Assembly: GCA_008828725.1 (NCBI GenBank)
Contig: MEHQ01001468.1
Location: 1 to 64,000, forward strand
Origin: Saccharina japonica
Taxonomy: Eukaryota; Sar; Phaeophyceae; Laminariales; Laminariaceae
Length of the DNA: 64,000 nt
Direction of reading: 5' to 3'
Shown here piece after piece: positions 22,701-33,579 of this stretch (the first letter of the stretch is position 1; the number at the start of each line of letters is the position of its first letter). Both the position numbers and the translations under genes were made by a program. Below the pieces are notes generated by a model. The model saw only the letters and a list, made by a program, of their open reading frames with translations, had not been told where the DNA came from and did no database searches.

Positions 22701-25700
22701 CCAACAGTTGCATGAGTATGTACGAAGTATGTATCGGTCCAGCTTCTTCCCCGGCAACGGCCTTCATTCCGTCCTTCCGTGTAAACTACTACCATACGGG
22801 TGTATACGACCACGGCATGCAGCACACACACCAAACAGAGCCGCTTGAGTAAACGGTATTCGTACACAAAAACGCCTGCCAGGTCTATCAGGGTGGCGGT
22901 GCCGACGTACTGCTCCTGTATCGGTGTCCACGACGACATGAGGGCGTTTTTGCCTTTCAGAGGGGTAGCGTCTAACTTTTCCTAGGCTCTTCGCTTGAGG
23001 AGCTCTATACTATTTGTGAGTCAAAATCTGATTTGGAGAAGAGCTGCAACAAGTGCAACACGACGAATGATCCCGAAGCCTAGGTATATACGCCCCAAAA
23101 ACATTTTAGAGCAATACAAAAACAGCGTTCCAACGATGTTTATACGGGGGACCATAGTAAACACTAGTAAATAGGACCTACAAAATGCACGAAAACCAAT
23201 TTATTTACCTATTTTTACTAACAGTATGTGGTCCTGTTTACTACGCCCCTCCGTAAATAGGTTAGGAAGCTCGGTCAGGCAGGAATCTTTCGACCAAAAA
23301 GTGCTACTCCTACCGCCGCACGCGTCCATGGCATGTAGCACACACAGCACACACAGCACACACAGCACACACTAGACTTTCTCACCAGACCATCCCCATA
23401 GACAAGAACGCCTCCCAGGTCTATCAGAGAAGCGGTGCCGGTCGCGGGATCGACGGTAAAGATTTGACCAGCATTCGTGTTCGCCACGATGAGGATGCTG
23501 CCGTCGTCGTTTGCCTGAAGATTTCATCGACCGATGTCACAGAACGGGCGGCATCACGTGTTAGAGGAGATGGGGTCGCAACTGGACTGCACATGGAAAC
23601 ATGCTAAACATAGTACTATGTACCATACCACGAACTTACATACCTCTAGGGGCAACGCAGGGCTAGCGCCACGGGCGGAGCCGTGGCCGCACCGCTAGTA
23701 TCTATTAAACACGGATGGATACATACGCGTAATGTAAAAGAGGGTATGCGTGGGTGGAATTAATGTTTCGTTTGCGACTCTGAGTGTACTGGAGTGTGAT
23801 ATCATAAAGAGGGTTCACCTCCGAAGCACACAATGAAAAAAAATAACGTTACCGGCAACATATACGCTAAGACAAGAGTACGCGGGCTGCGAGAGAGATA
23901 CGAGCACTTTTTGGCTGAAACGTTTTACGAATGACCTATTAAAGGCTCCTTATAGCCCAAAGTGGTCTGAATTTCATTGTTTTGTTTCGTGTATTTTTTC
24001 AGTTCCTATTTGGGCCACATGGGATTGTCGATCGGATAGCATTATATTTTCCTATTTCATTGTTTTGTTTCGTGTATTTTTTCAGTTCCTATTTGGGCCA
24101 CATGGGATTGTCGATCGGATAGCATTATATTTTCCTCTATAAACCCTGTTTTTGGGCGACCTATAAAACTGCCCTGTACTGCTGTACTGTAGTGTATAAC
24201 GCGGACTATTCTACGATAGGGAACGTGCGCATGGGGGAGCAGCGCGCGAAACAGCATTTATCTGCAGTTCGACGGACGCTCTGGCTCCTGTCGTAGTCGA
24301 GTTCTTCACAACAAACCTGTCCAGGCATGCATGCTACTCTTGACGCTTGACGCACGCCGCCCCGTGGCTTGCCTTTTCATAAACTACCATTAATACTACT
24401 ACTATACATACTACTACTGTACAGCATGTAGGTTCCTCTTAGTTTGGCTCCGGTTATGTGCTCACCACAATGCCATTCGCGTTGAACGCCCCCTCTACGA
24501 TGCCGAACTCCTCACTAAGCGTTATCGTGTTGGCGGCGGTGACCACCACATCCACCAGCTCCCCACTATCCGCGTCGAGCGGGACCTGGGTGCGGTTGAG
24601 GCGAGGTTTATACGAGGTTTATACGAGGGTAGCAGCGGCGGCGAATGAGCAAATAAAGCCACGGTAGGGTTTCCAATTTGTTTTTGTCATCTTCTGGGGC
24701 AATATACTTAGTCTCCGACCGGTTGACGTCTTCAAGTGAGCAACTACTGGCTAAACTAGTTGGTATTTCATCCAGTATACGGTATTTTCTTTGGGACCAC
24801 AGTCAGTACGTACGTACGTAGCGCATACAGCCCATTCAAGTGTTGGTCGCGGGCTGCGTGAAAGAAGTTCCTCGGAGGTATCGATCTCGGACAAGGTGTA
24901 TTGAGCTCTCCTCGTGTGAGTAGCCCAGGGAATAAGGCACCACCCCTAAAAAGCATTTTGATTTACCATGTATGGGTTTAAACTATTACCTCAGCGTCCC
25001 CTTGGATATATAGACCTGCAGCGCCAATCTGGGCAAGACTTGTACGAATGGAATGCTTTGCGGCATTGGAGACATCGAAGCTGTCGCTACGTATGATAGG
25101 GCCTCACGCAGGTAGGTGGGTATTGTTTGTGCCTAGTGTCGTCAACTATGTGGTGTGCGGATCAAAGGCATACGTGTTAAGTTGGGTTACGTACTGATGC
25201 ATGCCACTTAAGGTGCCCCTGCAGTAGCATTTTCTGAGAGTGTGTTTTCACCTGACTATAGTGTAAGAGGCCTAAACCCCTACCCTATACACCCGACCTT
25301 GACAAAAACGAAAGCTGTAACCCGGTTAACACTATCAAGCCCTTCCTGCAGACTACGTACACATTGTTCTCCCCCTTTCCCAAAAACAAATAATACACAC
25401 GACAAGGTCAATCAAGTAGGTAAATTACACCTGGTATACTTCATCCACCCCCGTCCACCCTATTAGATAAATATGTATGCACACAAACGCACATCGTTCC
25501 TTTCGAACCTCAAAATCCATGGGGACAGAACGATACAGCAGCGAGATGGCAACGCTACTGTACGTATCGTGTCCTTCGCAGGTGAAAACTAATTGATGCC
25601 TTCAATAAGTAGGGATCCATTGCAACAAAAAGGGCGTTGTATCGTAGGCTTTGGAGAATGTGCGAAGCAGGGGCCGGGTGTCGTACGAAATATGAAAAAG

Positions 25701-28700
25701 GTTTCTGTTACCTGAGGCCAATATCATGTGCTGATTTGAAGGGTTTGCAGAAAAACGTTGCGCCACTGCTTGCCGTCTGTGTCGACAGGGTCTCGAATAG
25801 TATAATATATTTCCCGCCGTATTGTATATATATATATGTACATATATAAATATTGGGACTATACTACAGTATATTTCCCGTCAGCCATAAATATATACGT
25901 ATAAACATTGGGACGCGTGCTACGATAGGGTCAGCTTTGGTTGGTGAAACGTCGGCGAGGAGTCGGTAAAGCCATCCATTGTGGGGGCGGCATTATTTAT
26001 ACGTTTGTCTAATATTCAGGGTAGATTGATTGCGAGATTTTATATGTTGGTGTATGTTAAGTGTATGACTGAAATAAGAACTGCACATTGTCAGATGGCA
26101 AATGGAATAATAATGGGGGCAGCATTTTTGCCCGAGACATTTCCGACTGCTATACTCGTAGCTCCTTAACGCGTTTAAGACTTGCGAGGGGGAAATTTGC
26201 GACAAGAAGGGACGATAATTAACAACGACCACTGCGTGATTGGGGGATGAAGCAGCACACACGTGCTGCGATAGAGAGATACTGTACCTTTTATTGGCTG
26301 AATCGCTTTCTGAATGATCGGGCCCCTTGAGCCAAAATCGTCGGACTTTCATTTTTTTTTGTTTAAATATTTCGAAGAGTATACCCACAGGTCATGCACT
26401 TGTTCATTGGGTACGTAGCACTTCCATTGTCCTCCGAAATCAGTGTTCTGACTACTGCCGGTACTGAGTTTCTAGTATGGAGCTCTTCACGTGAGGAGCC
26501 TCAGAAAAAGCACTGTATGCAGGTGCACCTCTACCGTAGCATGCGTTACTAGAACACTGGTTGTCCGAGCTACAATGCAAGGAGTCGCACGGCACGCGGG
26601 TGCAGCATGATGATCCTACCGGAACTGCTGGGCGATGATCACTTCCTCCTGGTTAGTGTTGATACAATCGAAGTCTTTGAAGTTGTGAAGATTGTTTTGT
26701 GACCGTACGCACATGCTACGTTTGAGGCGCACCTGCATCCAGTGCACTTTCTGAGGCTCCTCGCTTGAGGAGCTCTATACTAATTGCAAGTCGAAAACGG
26801 ATTTTGTGGAGGAAACTAAACGTGCTGTCCGACGAACTGTATCATACGCTCAACAATACTGCAGCACAAGTGAATCAAATACCGACGAGTTTGGGTTAAC
26901 CCAACCAATCAGAACAGAAAGAATGTCCCTCACTAATTCCAAGTAGTTAGTCCCCAAATTCGAGGGACCAGCTCTTAAGGGGTTAAGAGAAGCCCCGTAG
27001 TCCAGAAACTGTTTTATATGCGTAGTAGTCAAAACGTGCTACCTATCTATATCGTAGTCACGCGTTTCTACGGTTTGCGTGTTGTTTGTCAAAAGACGCA
27101 AAGCCCTTTCAGACGCATGCTATCTCAAGGTGCACCTGCATACAGGCTATTTTATGAGGGTTGGTCACTCGAGGAGCTCTATACCTCGCCTAAAGACTGT
27201 TTTTTGATACGAAACTAAAAGTGACTGCCACCCGACAAGTTATCCCATCGCCTAACTATTCCAACGAAACGTATTGCAACACACAATGATGGAAATCCCA
27301 CGATTTTTGAGTTAAGAAGCCCGATAATCAGAAGCCATTTCAGCCAGAAGATGTGTTTCCTTTATGTATCGTAGTACGCGTTTTCCTCACCTGAAACAGC
27401 TTGTTCTGGAAGGAGTCTGTGAAGTATGCCGCGGTCTTGGTGACGTACACGTCGTTTATGACCGATATCTCACCCTCGCCGGCAAACACAAACTCTGCCA
27501 CGAGGCTGAAGTCGTCGTCATCGTAGACTCGAGCTGGTTCCGTGCAGTTGGGCGGGGAAAAACAAAACAGTTTGGGCGTACGAGAGCGACTGAGAAGGGT
27601 GATATTCGCAAGCAAACTCAACCGATTTCATCCACGTTATGTGTTAATCTTGCAGCAATGATGTAACAACGTAAACAGGGAGCTGGGATATACGCCGTTA
27701 ACTATTTGAAGGGGAGGTATGATTGAGTGAACTACATGAATTCATATCTTGAGTTGTTAATATTATTGAATTGTTGTTTCATGGTTTCGGAACAACACGC
27801 TACATTATGGTGTGAATACTACGGAGTTTGCCGGTTCTACACTGTACAGCGCACCGCGGTCATACCGTCCCTCGCTGCACATTTTAATAATACGGGAACT
27901 CGGAATTACACCACAACACCACAACTGCCCCGTGGTGGCCAGTATGGTCCGATCCATAAGAAACACCCCACCTGAGAAAGGCTTGAAACCCAATTATGAC
28001 ACAACCCCTCAACGACCTTGGGCCTGCTCTTTACCTGTAGTGCATACATGGTTGGGCTTAGCGTAGCGTTCGCCGGTAAATACGGTATCTCAATCCAACT
28101 TTCTTAACGGCCGACACAAGGTTAGCCTGGCATTCTTATTCCAGTCGGTTGTTTGTTAGCTGTGAGCTTGTTCGTAAGAGTGCAGCAGGGGCGTTGTAAC
28201 TTGTAACTTTGTTTTTTGCGCGGTATCTCCCAACGTGCGGTAGCAGGCTGTCGATGACCGTTATTTCTTCACACAATGGAACATAATATCGCCGTTTAGC
28301 ATTTCATGGTTTTCTACGTACATGGAATTTTCCAGGAATGTTGCTTGTGAGTTTAATTTTCCAGTGGCAAAAACCCCCCAAAAAAAACATAAAAAAGAGC
28401 CGGCAACCAAGAACTGTATTTCCAGCTGTAAAAGAGACCGGCAGCCGCGGCTTTCGTGGAAACTTGCAGCTGGCGGGGGCGATTGACACCACCAGTGATG
28501 CAAGCATCGGAATTGAGAACGGCCAACAGTACAACCACTCCTCGGTTCGTGGGGAAATGCTGGCTCAAGCCCTATTAACCCCTTAAGAACTGGTCGCACG
28601 AATTTGGGGACAAACTACTTGGAATTACTGTGAGACGTTTTTTTCAGTCATATATGGACTAACTTTGTTTGAGAGTGTAGGTTGGACGAGCGACTTAGCG

Positions 28701-31009
28701 ACTTGCAGTTTTGCAGCAAAACTCGGAGACACAAACCTCGTTGCCAGATCCAACCACCGAGCTTTAACCACGAGGGATCAGTCGAGACGGGAGTTGCGTC
28801 CAACGTACCCCAGTGTAGGTGTAGTGATGGCTATAGCTGCGCGTTTGCACGAAAGTCGTGGCTCGAAGCCTCTTTTTCAGCTGGAAATACAGGTTTTGGT
28901 TGCCGGCTCTTTTCGTTTTGTTTTTGTTAACACTGCAAAATAAACTTCACAAGCAAACATTCGTTGAAAGTTCCGGTCTTTCTGAAATTCCTACTCCTGT
29001 AAATCTTCCAGAGCGGATATACCCCTGCTCTGTATCATCTGTCGCTAATGGAGCCGGGTCGGAGGCCTAAAGCCTGCAAGGTATACAACTACTGTACTGC
29101 GTAGAACATACATGCCAGGCACCAGGTGCATGACTTTCCTGCGTTGAATATTCTCCATAACAGTCAGCGCACAGATGCTGCACAGCATCTGATAACGGGT
29201 GGTTAGGATCTAGACGATCTCCTTCAGGTCGTGATATATGTCCAACAATTTTCGACAATTTCGGAGGGACAAGACATTACCTGCACTCCCACCAGCAACA
29301 AAGAGGTAGCCCGACCGGCCGTCATGATCCAGGCCGATCGATTGGCCACCGACGTCCGAAATGACGACACGTCCTTTGCCGGTTTTAATGTCTCCCTTCC
29401 AAATCGACCCATCTGTCCGGTCGGGTCGGATAGGGTTTGCGCACGCCGTTGGAATGGAGCGCGTTGAGGCTACACGCGATGGGCATCGGGGACGATTCAT
29501 GTATACAACAACTACTACAGTACACATGACTATAAACCCGTATGGGCTGGTCGGGGCTACTTGTTCGTACGTACGTAGCGGTACTTATGTTTCCTTCACT
29601 GTAGCTTTCAAGAGCTTTTCTTTAGCTTTCAAGCGTTTTTTCCCCCCCCATGTTCTTGGTTCTGGCCCGGTGGTTACGTACGACTATGTATAGCTGGTAC
29701 GAGGAACGACACGTTTGCTGTATTGTTTTCCCTTTTCGGCTTGCGACGCCCCCGGGACTTCAAGTCAACAGCCACAATCTCGAAGGGGAAACTTGTGTGG
29801 ATCATTGATGTACGAAGTATAGGTTTTGTGAATGATAAGCCTTGAAAACCATGCGACACATTGGGGGATGGCAAAGCCAATGATAACTGCAACTAGTTTG
29901 TGGCAGGTGTAGCTCGTTTATGATGGGGGTGTACAATACCCTCTACCCGGGACGCTCCGCACCGCCCACCCTATTTGGACTGCTGATGGTGTTTTCAGAA
30001 CGTAGCTGCAGCGCGCCGATGAATGGTCGTCACCGGCTAAGAGCCAAAATAAATAGGCTGTCCGTTTGTTGTTGAGCATGGTCCTATTCTGGCTAACATA
30101 CCATAGACATCTAATATCACATACGGCGTTCGGACACTCGGGTGCCGGACCCCACAAGGTTTAGTCATACTCGGGGGTAGGGTACCCACGGGGTGTGTTC
30201 CTAGACTATATATGCCGCATGCTCCGGTAGGGGTGCACCTGCAATTTACTGAGGATCCTCGACGCGTGCTACAGTAGAGGTAGCACCTTTCGGCTGAATC
30301 GTTTTCTGAACGATCGGGCTCCTTAACCCCAATTCGTCGGACTTTCGTTTTTGTGACGACTAATGTTTCATAATATACTTCGGCCAAGCGATTTCTCATC
30401 CGGCAGCACTTTTATTTTCCTCCAAAATCATTTTTTTCGGTGAGGTATGACGCTCCTTAAGTGAGGAGCTTAGAAAAAACATGGTGCACCTCTATCGTAG
30501 CATGCGTCCCTCACGTGACTATAGTACGGGAGCTCCGCGTATCACCCAAACACGAGTTCAGGAAAACCTCGCAGGCTTTGATTACCCCGACGACGAGCAA
30601 ACCCCACGGCCCAGGTCTACATCGAAACGTATGGTCAACACAAGGCATGCCATGTAAGGGGTATGCCTTATTGGGCAGTTCCTCGGTTGAGAAGCGCACC
30701 CTCAAGTCAGAAATTGAGTGGCCGAAAAGCGCTACCTATCTATGTCGTAGAACGCGTCCTGATACACCTCACTAGTGTACAATAATAAACGCACCCCCAA
30801 GTAAAGCTCATTTCTTTGTCAGAAATCATACCGACAGGCGGCACCGAAAAAATCTCACCGACGAGGGAGCCAACATAGGCGGTAGATTTCTTGGCGATCG
30901 TGATTCCCTCCGGAAAGAACCCGACGGGCAGCTGAATCACGTCCGGCTTTGAGCGGCCGGATTCGGCTCCGACGAAGAGCAGACTCGCCAAGACCCCCGA
31001 CCACATCAT
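19795..31009 (-). CDS. Propeller gene A: secreted SMP-30/NHL-like beta-propeller protein, 7 exons
   Basis: Coding exons in transcript order are 31009-30859, 29412-29281, 27533-27391, 24585-24466, 23514-23386, 21144-21073 and 20010-19795. They total 963 nt: 320 residues plus TAG. Every junction is GT-AG; introns 1 and 2 are phase 1, the rest phase 0. The first Met opens a hydrophobic segment (about residues 1-16) that looks like a signal peptide. Family landmarks follow in order: FFPEGI (31-36), DGSIWKGD (51-58), FVAGG (88-92), INDVYVT (120-126), YFTDS (131-135), NANGIV, FTVDPATG, LVYGDGL, TLWAVDNGQN and a C-terminal SLYVVNAKFG. This order fits a six-bladed propeller of the SMP-30/gluconolactonase-like superfamily, often secreted; the substrate is unknown. 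A tandem paralogue lies at 57902-37503. MITEs fill the introns. The exon structure is reconstructed by eye and supported by the paralogue. Confidence 0.88.
20690..20934 (-). mobile_element. MITE family M1, intron 6 of gene A
   Basis: This copy is in reverse orientation. It has the shared core (ACTTGAG...GAGCACTATACCTCACTCAAAACTGATTTTGAG in broken form), GATGAACAAAGC, GGATTAAGGAGCC and the end ATCGTAGCACGC. A counterpart in gene B lies at 39028-39275, so it predates the duplication. Confidence 0.5.
21844..22126 (+). mobile_element. MITE family M1, intron 5 of gene A
   Basis: This 283-bp copy has left end ACGCGTGCTTCGATATGGGT and right end ACCTCTATCGTAGCATGCGT, inverted with mismatches. The core carries GGGGGCTCCTAAATCTAAAATCGTCG, in two pieces, and CGGGTAGCACTTTGG, both typical of the family. 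Confidence 0.6.
22820..22935 (-). pseudogene. Vestigial second copy of exon 5, gene A
   Basis: On the minus strand the segment reads TATLIDLAGVFVYEYRL, parallel to exon 5's TASLIDLGGVLVYGDGL. The similarity continues past the exon end into intron-like sequence (GTGTGTGCTGCATGCC), so exon plus flank was duplicated. The GTGAG donor of the real exon is missing here. Gene B has the same vestige at 50960-51100. Confidence 0.55.
22960..23135 (-). mobile_element. MITE family M1, partial, intron 5 of gene A
   Basis: GCTTGAGGAGCTCTATACTA, GAGTCAAAATCTGATTTGGAG and GATCCCGAAGCCTAGG match the reverse-oriented family core. The right end has been replaced by an M3 element at 23143. The gene B counterpart is about 51137-51300. 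Confidence 0.45.
23143..23255. mobile_element. Short MITE family M3, copy 1
   Basis: Ends TACGGGGGACCATAGTAAACA and TGTTTACTACGCCCCTCCGTA are inverted with few mismatches; the 113-bp element has an AT-rich centre with TTACCTATTTTTACTAA. Related copies lie at 51361-51467 and 61221-61330. Confidence 0.55.
23879..24195 (+). mobile_element. MITE family M1, degenerate, with internal 83-bp duplication
   Basis: The start TACGCGGGCTGCGAGAGAGAT and the TTTTTGGCTGAAACGTTTTACGAATGACC, AAGGCTCCTTATAGCCCAAA core, in separate blocks, identify the family. The copy lies in intron 4 of gene A. Its middle contains the exact tandem duplication at 23971-24136. Confidence 0.45.
23971..24136. repeat. Exact 83-bp tandem duplication
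   Basis: Positions 23971-24053 and 24054-24136 are identical, from ATTTCATTGTTTTG to ATTATATTTTCCT. The absence of differences implies a very recent event or an assembly artefact. Confidence 0.85.
26085..26135 (+). repeat. Non-LTR tail-type motif
   Basis: CTGCACATTGTCAGATGGCAA followed by ATGGAATAATAATGG. The same motif with an AAT-rich tail recurs near 10637, 34182, 34417 and 34481. Confidence 0.4.
26261..26546 (+). mobile_element. MITE family M1, intron 3 of gene A
   Basis: The left end ACGTGCTGCGATAGAGAGAT and right end ACCTCTACCGTAGCATGCGT flank the core TGAATGATCGGGCCCCTTGA, AAAATCGTCGGACTTTCAT. Gene B's intron 3 is 2.1 kb shorter and lacks this copy. Confidence 0.6.
26706..27065 (-). 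mobile_element. MITE family M1, intron 3 of gene A, shared with gene B
   Basis: This is a reverse-oriented copy with ends ACGCACATGCTACG and ATCGTAGTCACGCGT. Between them it holds an extra block (AATTCCAAGTAGTTAGTCCCC...) that also occurs in the gene B counterpart at 54681-55034. Both the insertion and its secondary insert therefore predate the gene duplication. Confidence 0.6.
27113..27381 (-). mobile_element. MITE family M1, gene A only, abutting the exon 3 donor
   Basis: This copy has ends ACGCATGCTATCTCAAGGTG and GTATCGTAGTACGCGT. Gene B has the empty site (CTTTCATCACCTG), while gene A reads CTTTCA, element, TTTCCTCACCTG, consistent with a TTTC-type target duplication. The element ends 9 bp from exon 3's splice donor. 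Confidence 0.65.
28327..28975. mobile_element. Large fold-back element, gene A intron 2 only
   Basis: The left arm (about 28340-28460) contains GAGCCGGCAACCAAGAACTG and TATTTCCAGCTG. The right arm (about 28840-28960) contains CAGCTGGAAATA and GTTTTGGTTGCCGGCTC, its reverse complement with changes. The roughly 380-bp centre codes for nothing I recognise. Intron 2 of gene B lacks the whole block and is about 450 bp shorter. Confidence 0.5.
30262..30507 (+). mobile_element. MITE family M1, intron 1 of gene A
   Basis: The ends ACGCGTGCTACAGTAGAGGT and CACCTCTATCGTAGCATGCGT are nearly perfect inverted repeats. The core has TTCTGAACGATCGGGCTCCT and TTCGTCGGACTTTCG. This is among the clearest copies for defining the family. 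Confidence 0.7.
30508..30757 (-). mobile_element. MITE family M1, reverse copy adjoining the previous one
   Basis: GACTATAGTACGGGAGCTCCG, AAACACGAGTTCAGGAAAAC and the end TATGTCGTAGAACGCGT mark a reverse copy that meets the preceding element end to end. Its gene B counterpart is about 57395-57648. Confidence 0.5.
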
Positions 31010-31839
31010 TATAGTGTCGCCGCTGCGCTGTGTTCAACGCAGAGTCACCGTTGCTCCCACCTTGAGAATAATTTGTAGATGGGATAAATGACGGCGCATG
31101 CGGGGCGGCGACGGGATGAAGGAAGCGGACCAAATCGACGAAATTAATATACAGCGTTACGCGTCATGTTGTATCACAATGTGGGAGGTATGAAGTTCAG
31201 GCTGAGTGTGAACAAATACAAAACCAGAAGAACTTACAGCTACGTACGCAAGTAAGCAGCTTTGTACTTGGCGAGGAAAGACACTCTTAAACCCTTAACA
31301 GGTGCATCATAGCGCTTATAAGAACCCACCTATTATCAATGTCGACATCACAATACTAGCCCGCAAGCCTTGATCAAAATGGGAGATTATTAACTCACGC
31401 ATTCTCCGATAGACGTATGTACGTAGCACCGTAGTCCTTTTATGTGGACATACTATTAATGAGTGCTGGGGGGTCTCAACTGACGACGTACCCAACATTT
31501 TTACATTATTTTTATTTGTTGTTTTCGTTACGTACACACCTGCCTGCAGGCCATGGGCTTTTGCTCATCGGTGCTGAAGTGCACATTTGATATGAAAGCC
31601 AGTTGTTTTGTGAGATATGGAGCCCTTATCCTATTTCGTATAATCACAGCCTTGATTATCACACCCCTCAGGTAAATGGAGGTGCGCCGCTACAGTAGCA
31701 TGGGTCGACCGCTTGTCGCGCAGTGTACAGCACCTCCCTGCTGGTGATGTTTCTGAGCTCCCTCACTTGGGCTGCTCCATACCTCACGCAAAACGGACGT
31801 CGATACACACCTTATTATCCCTCTTCGACACATGCACCT

Positions 31840-32058
31840 GCTGTAAAGGTGGCGGCTTGAGGAGTTCTATACATCACTCAAAAAATGGTTTTTGGAGGAA
31901 AAACGAAGTTCTACCGGATGACCAATGCCATGGCCCATATAAACAAAAACTGCAACACAAGAATGAATGAAAAAGTCTGACGAAATTTGGGTCAAGGAGC
32001 CCGATCGGTCAAAACACGTTTCAGCCAAACAACGGTATACCTCTATCGTAGCACGCGT
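31840..32058 (-). mobile_element. MITE family M1, upstream of gene A
   Basis: GGCTTGAGGAGTTCTATACA, CATCACTCAAAAAATGGTTT, GGGTCAAGGAGCCCGATCGG and the terminus CTCTATCGTAGCACGCGT identify a reverse copy about 0.8 kb upstream of gene A's start codon. Confidence 0.6.
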
Positions 32059-32242
32059 CCTTTTCTTTATTTGTTTTTCATCTTCCCTACTGTAGCTCAA
32101 GTCATGAACATTTTACCAAGTAGGCTTTATAAGACAATCAATTAGGACGAAAACAAATTGCGCAAGGAAACAAGGGTTTTTCGTACTGGACAAAAAAAAC
32201 GCCTTTTAGGGATGGTGCCTTATTATCTGCACTCCTCACACT

Positions 32243-32570
32243 GAAAGAAGGCCACGTGTCGAGGTGGCCGTGTTCCTGCGAAGAGAGATGGCACACCAGG
32301 TGGCACCGAAGTGTCTGCGAAGATGACTTGTGAAGGAAGAAGAAACGGCAGAAGTGTTGGAAAGAAGCGTGTTGTGTGGCCAAGAGGGGAAACGAACAAG
32401 AGGAGAGTGATCAAGGTGGGGGCTGTTTTCGCTTGATCGCGGAACGGTGCCCCATTCGACGGGCAGGTACACCCTACGGCAGCCCGGCCTGTTCCCTGCG
32501 ACCTTATTTGTAACACCCTTCTAACGTTCTCTGTAACGTTATTTGATACTTGTGGTGGTAAGCTGGTTAC
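32243..32570 (+). repeat. LTR-like repeat, family L2, copy 2
   Basis: Similar over about 330 bp to 13605-13940, with no retroelement coding on either side, so probably a solo copy. It lies in the sequence present only in duplication unit 1 and so may postdate the duplication. Confidence 0.45.
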
Positions 32571-32924
32571 CCTGTACAACGATCAACTTCCGGACACAGG
32601 TGGGCTGATTCTGATACGGTACGTATGCCAGCTAGAAATAACAAACTCGAGTCGCGCGGCATATTGCAATTATCCGCATCTATAATTATGGTGCTCAGGG
32701 TGCATGACTGCACACCAACAGAGATTTGTAGTGACTGTACGTCACAGTAGATACCTACGTCCATATTGCCTACAAGGTATGCATCTCAAGGTCGATATTT
32801 TAAAACACACAGGGGGCTCGATTTCTGGCCCGAAACTTGACCTCGAAGAAGCTTCTTCCCTCAACCCGACGAAACATTTTATGCGCTAGCCCTAAACTAC
32901 ATACCAGGTATACTATACTACAGA

Positions 32925-33187
32925 AATGTGCGTGCGGGCCATTTTTGGCTGATTTTTCCCGAAATGATCGGGCTCCTTAACCCAAACTCGTCCGACTCTC
33001 ATTATTCTGTTGCAATATTTTTCCTCTCTGTATTTGCGCCATGGGCTTGTTCACGGCGTATATATAGCACACTTACTTGGGTTTTTCTCTGAAAACAGAT
33101 TCAGTGTGACTTACTGTCTGTATACAGCTCCTCAAGCGAGCAGCCCCAGAAACAAAGTCGTGCACCTCTACCTACCGTAGCATGCGT
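32925..33187 (+). mobile_element. MITE family M1, left end decayed
   Basis: TGATCGGGCTCCTTAACCCA, ACTCGTCCGACTCTC and the right terminus CTACCGTAGCATGCGT are clear. The left terminus cannot be traced. Confidence 0.5.
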
Positions 33188-33256
33188 CACAGATGAACGA
33201 ACTGTGGTGTCGGTCACTTGAGGAGCTCGACCGGCTTCACCGTATATATAATAACC

Positions 33257-33575
33257 GCCCCGGTAGTCTAGTGGTTAGCTTCAAATTTAATGCTACCCAT
33301 AATCCCCGTTCAGGTACCCGAGTTCGAATCCCACCGTGGCGAGATTTTGAAACCTTACTCCCAAAAAACAAAGTGGAACCAATTGTTTAGAGCGCCTTCA
33401 AAGCGAGGGCAGGCGGAATTCGACGCGTGTCGACAAGGGAAGAATGTGCTGAAATATTTTCGCGACGAAAATGCAAGGCACGTACGTAGGAGAAGAGCCT
33501 GCCTAGTGAGCCCGGATCTGAGTTACGATTTAAGAGGGAGGAGGAAGAGAAAGACGAATACAATAAATACTACAG
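33257..33575 (+). mobile_element. tRNA-derived SINE, family S1, copy 2
   Basis: The head GCCCCGGTAGTCTAGTGGTT is a good A-box region. A B box GAGTTCGAATCCCACC sits about 45 nt downstream, before GTGGCGA. Stem pairing is too poor for a functional tRNA. The body matches copy 1 through AGAGCGCCTTCAAAGCG, AATTCGACGCGTGTCGAC, TTTTCGCGACGAAAATGC, GGCACG and GATCTGAGTTACGA. An A-rich tail ends it near 33570. Confidence 0.7.
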
Positions 33576-33579
33576 TAAT

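Noticed and set aside
23335-23375. CRISPR-like short repeats (CACACAGCA)
   Set aside because: This is a short CACACAGCA microsatellite without spacers, in an intron of a eukaryotic gene.
33257-33345. Functional tRNA gene
   Set aside because: A and B boxes are good, but the T and anticodon stems do not pair and the sequence continues into a SINE body shared with three other loci.
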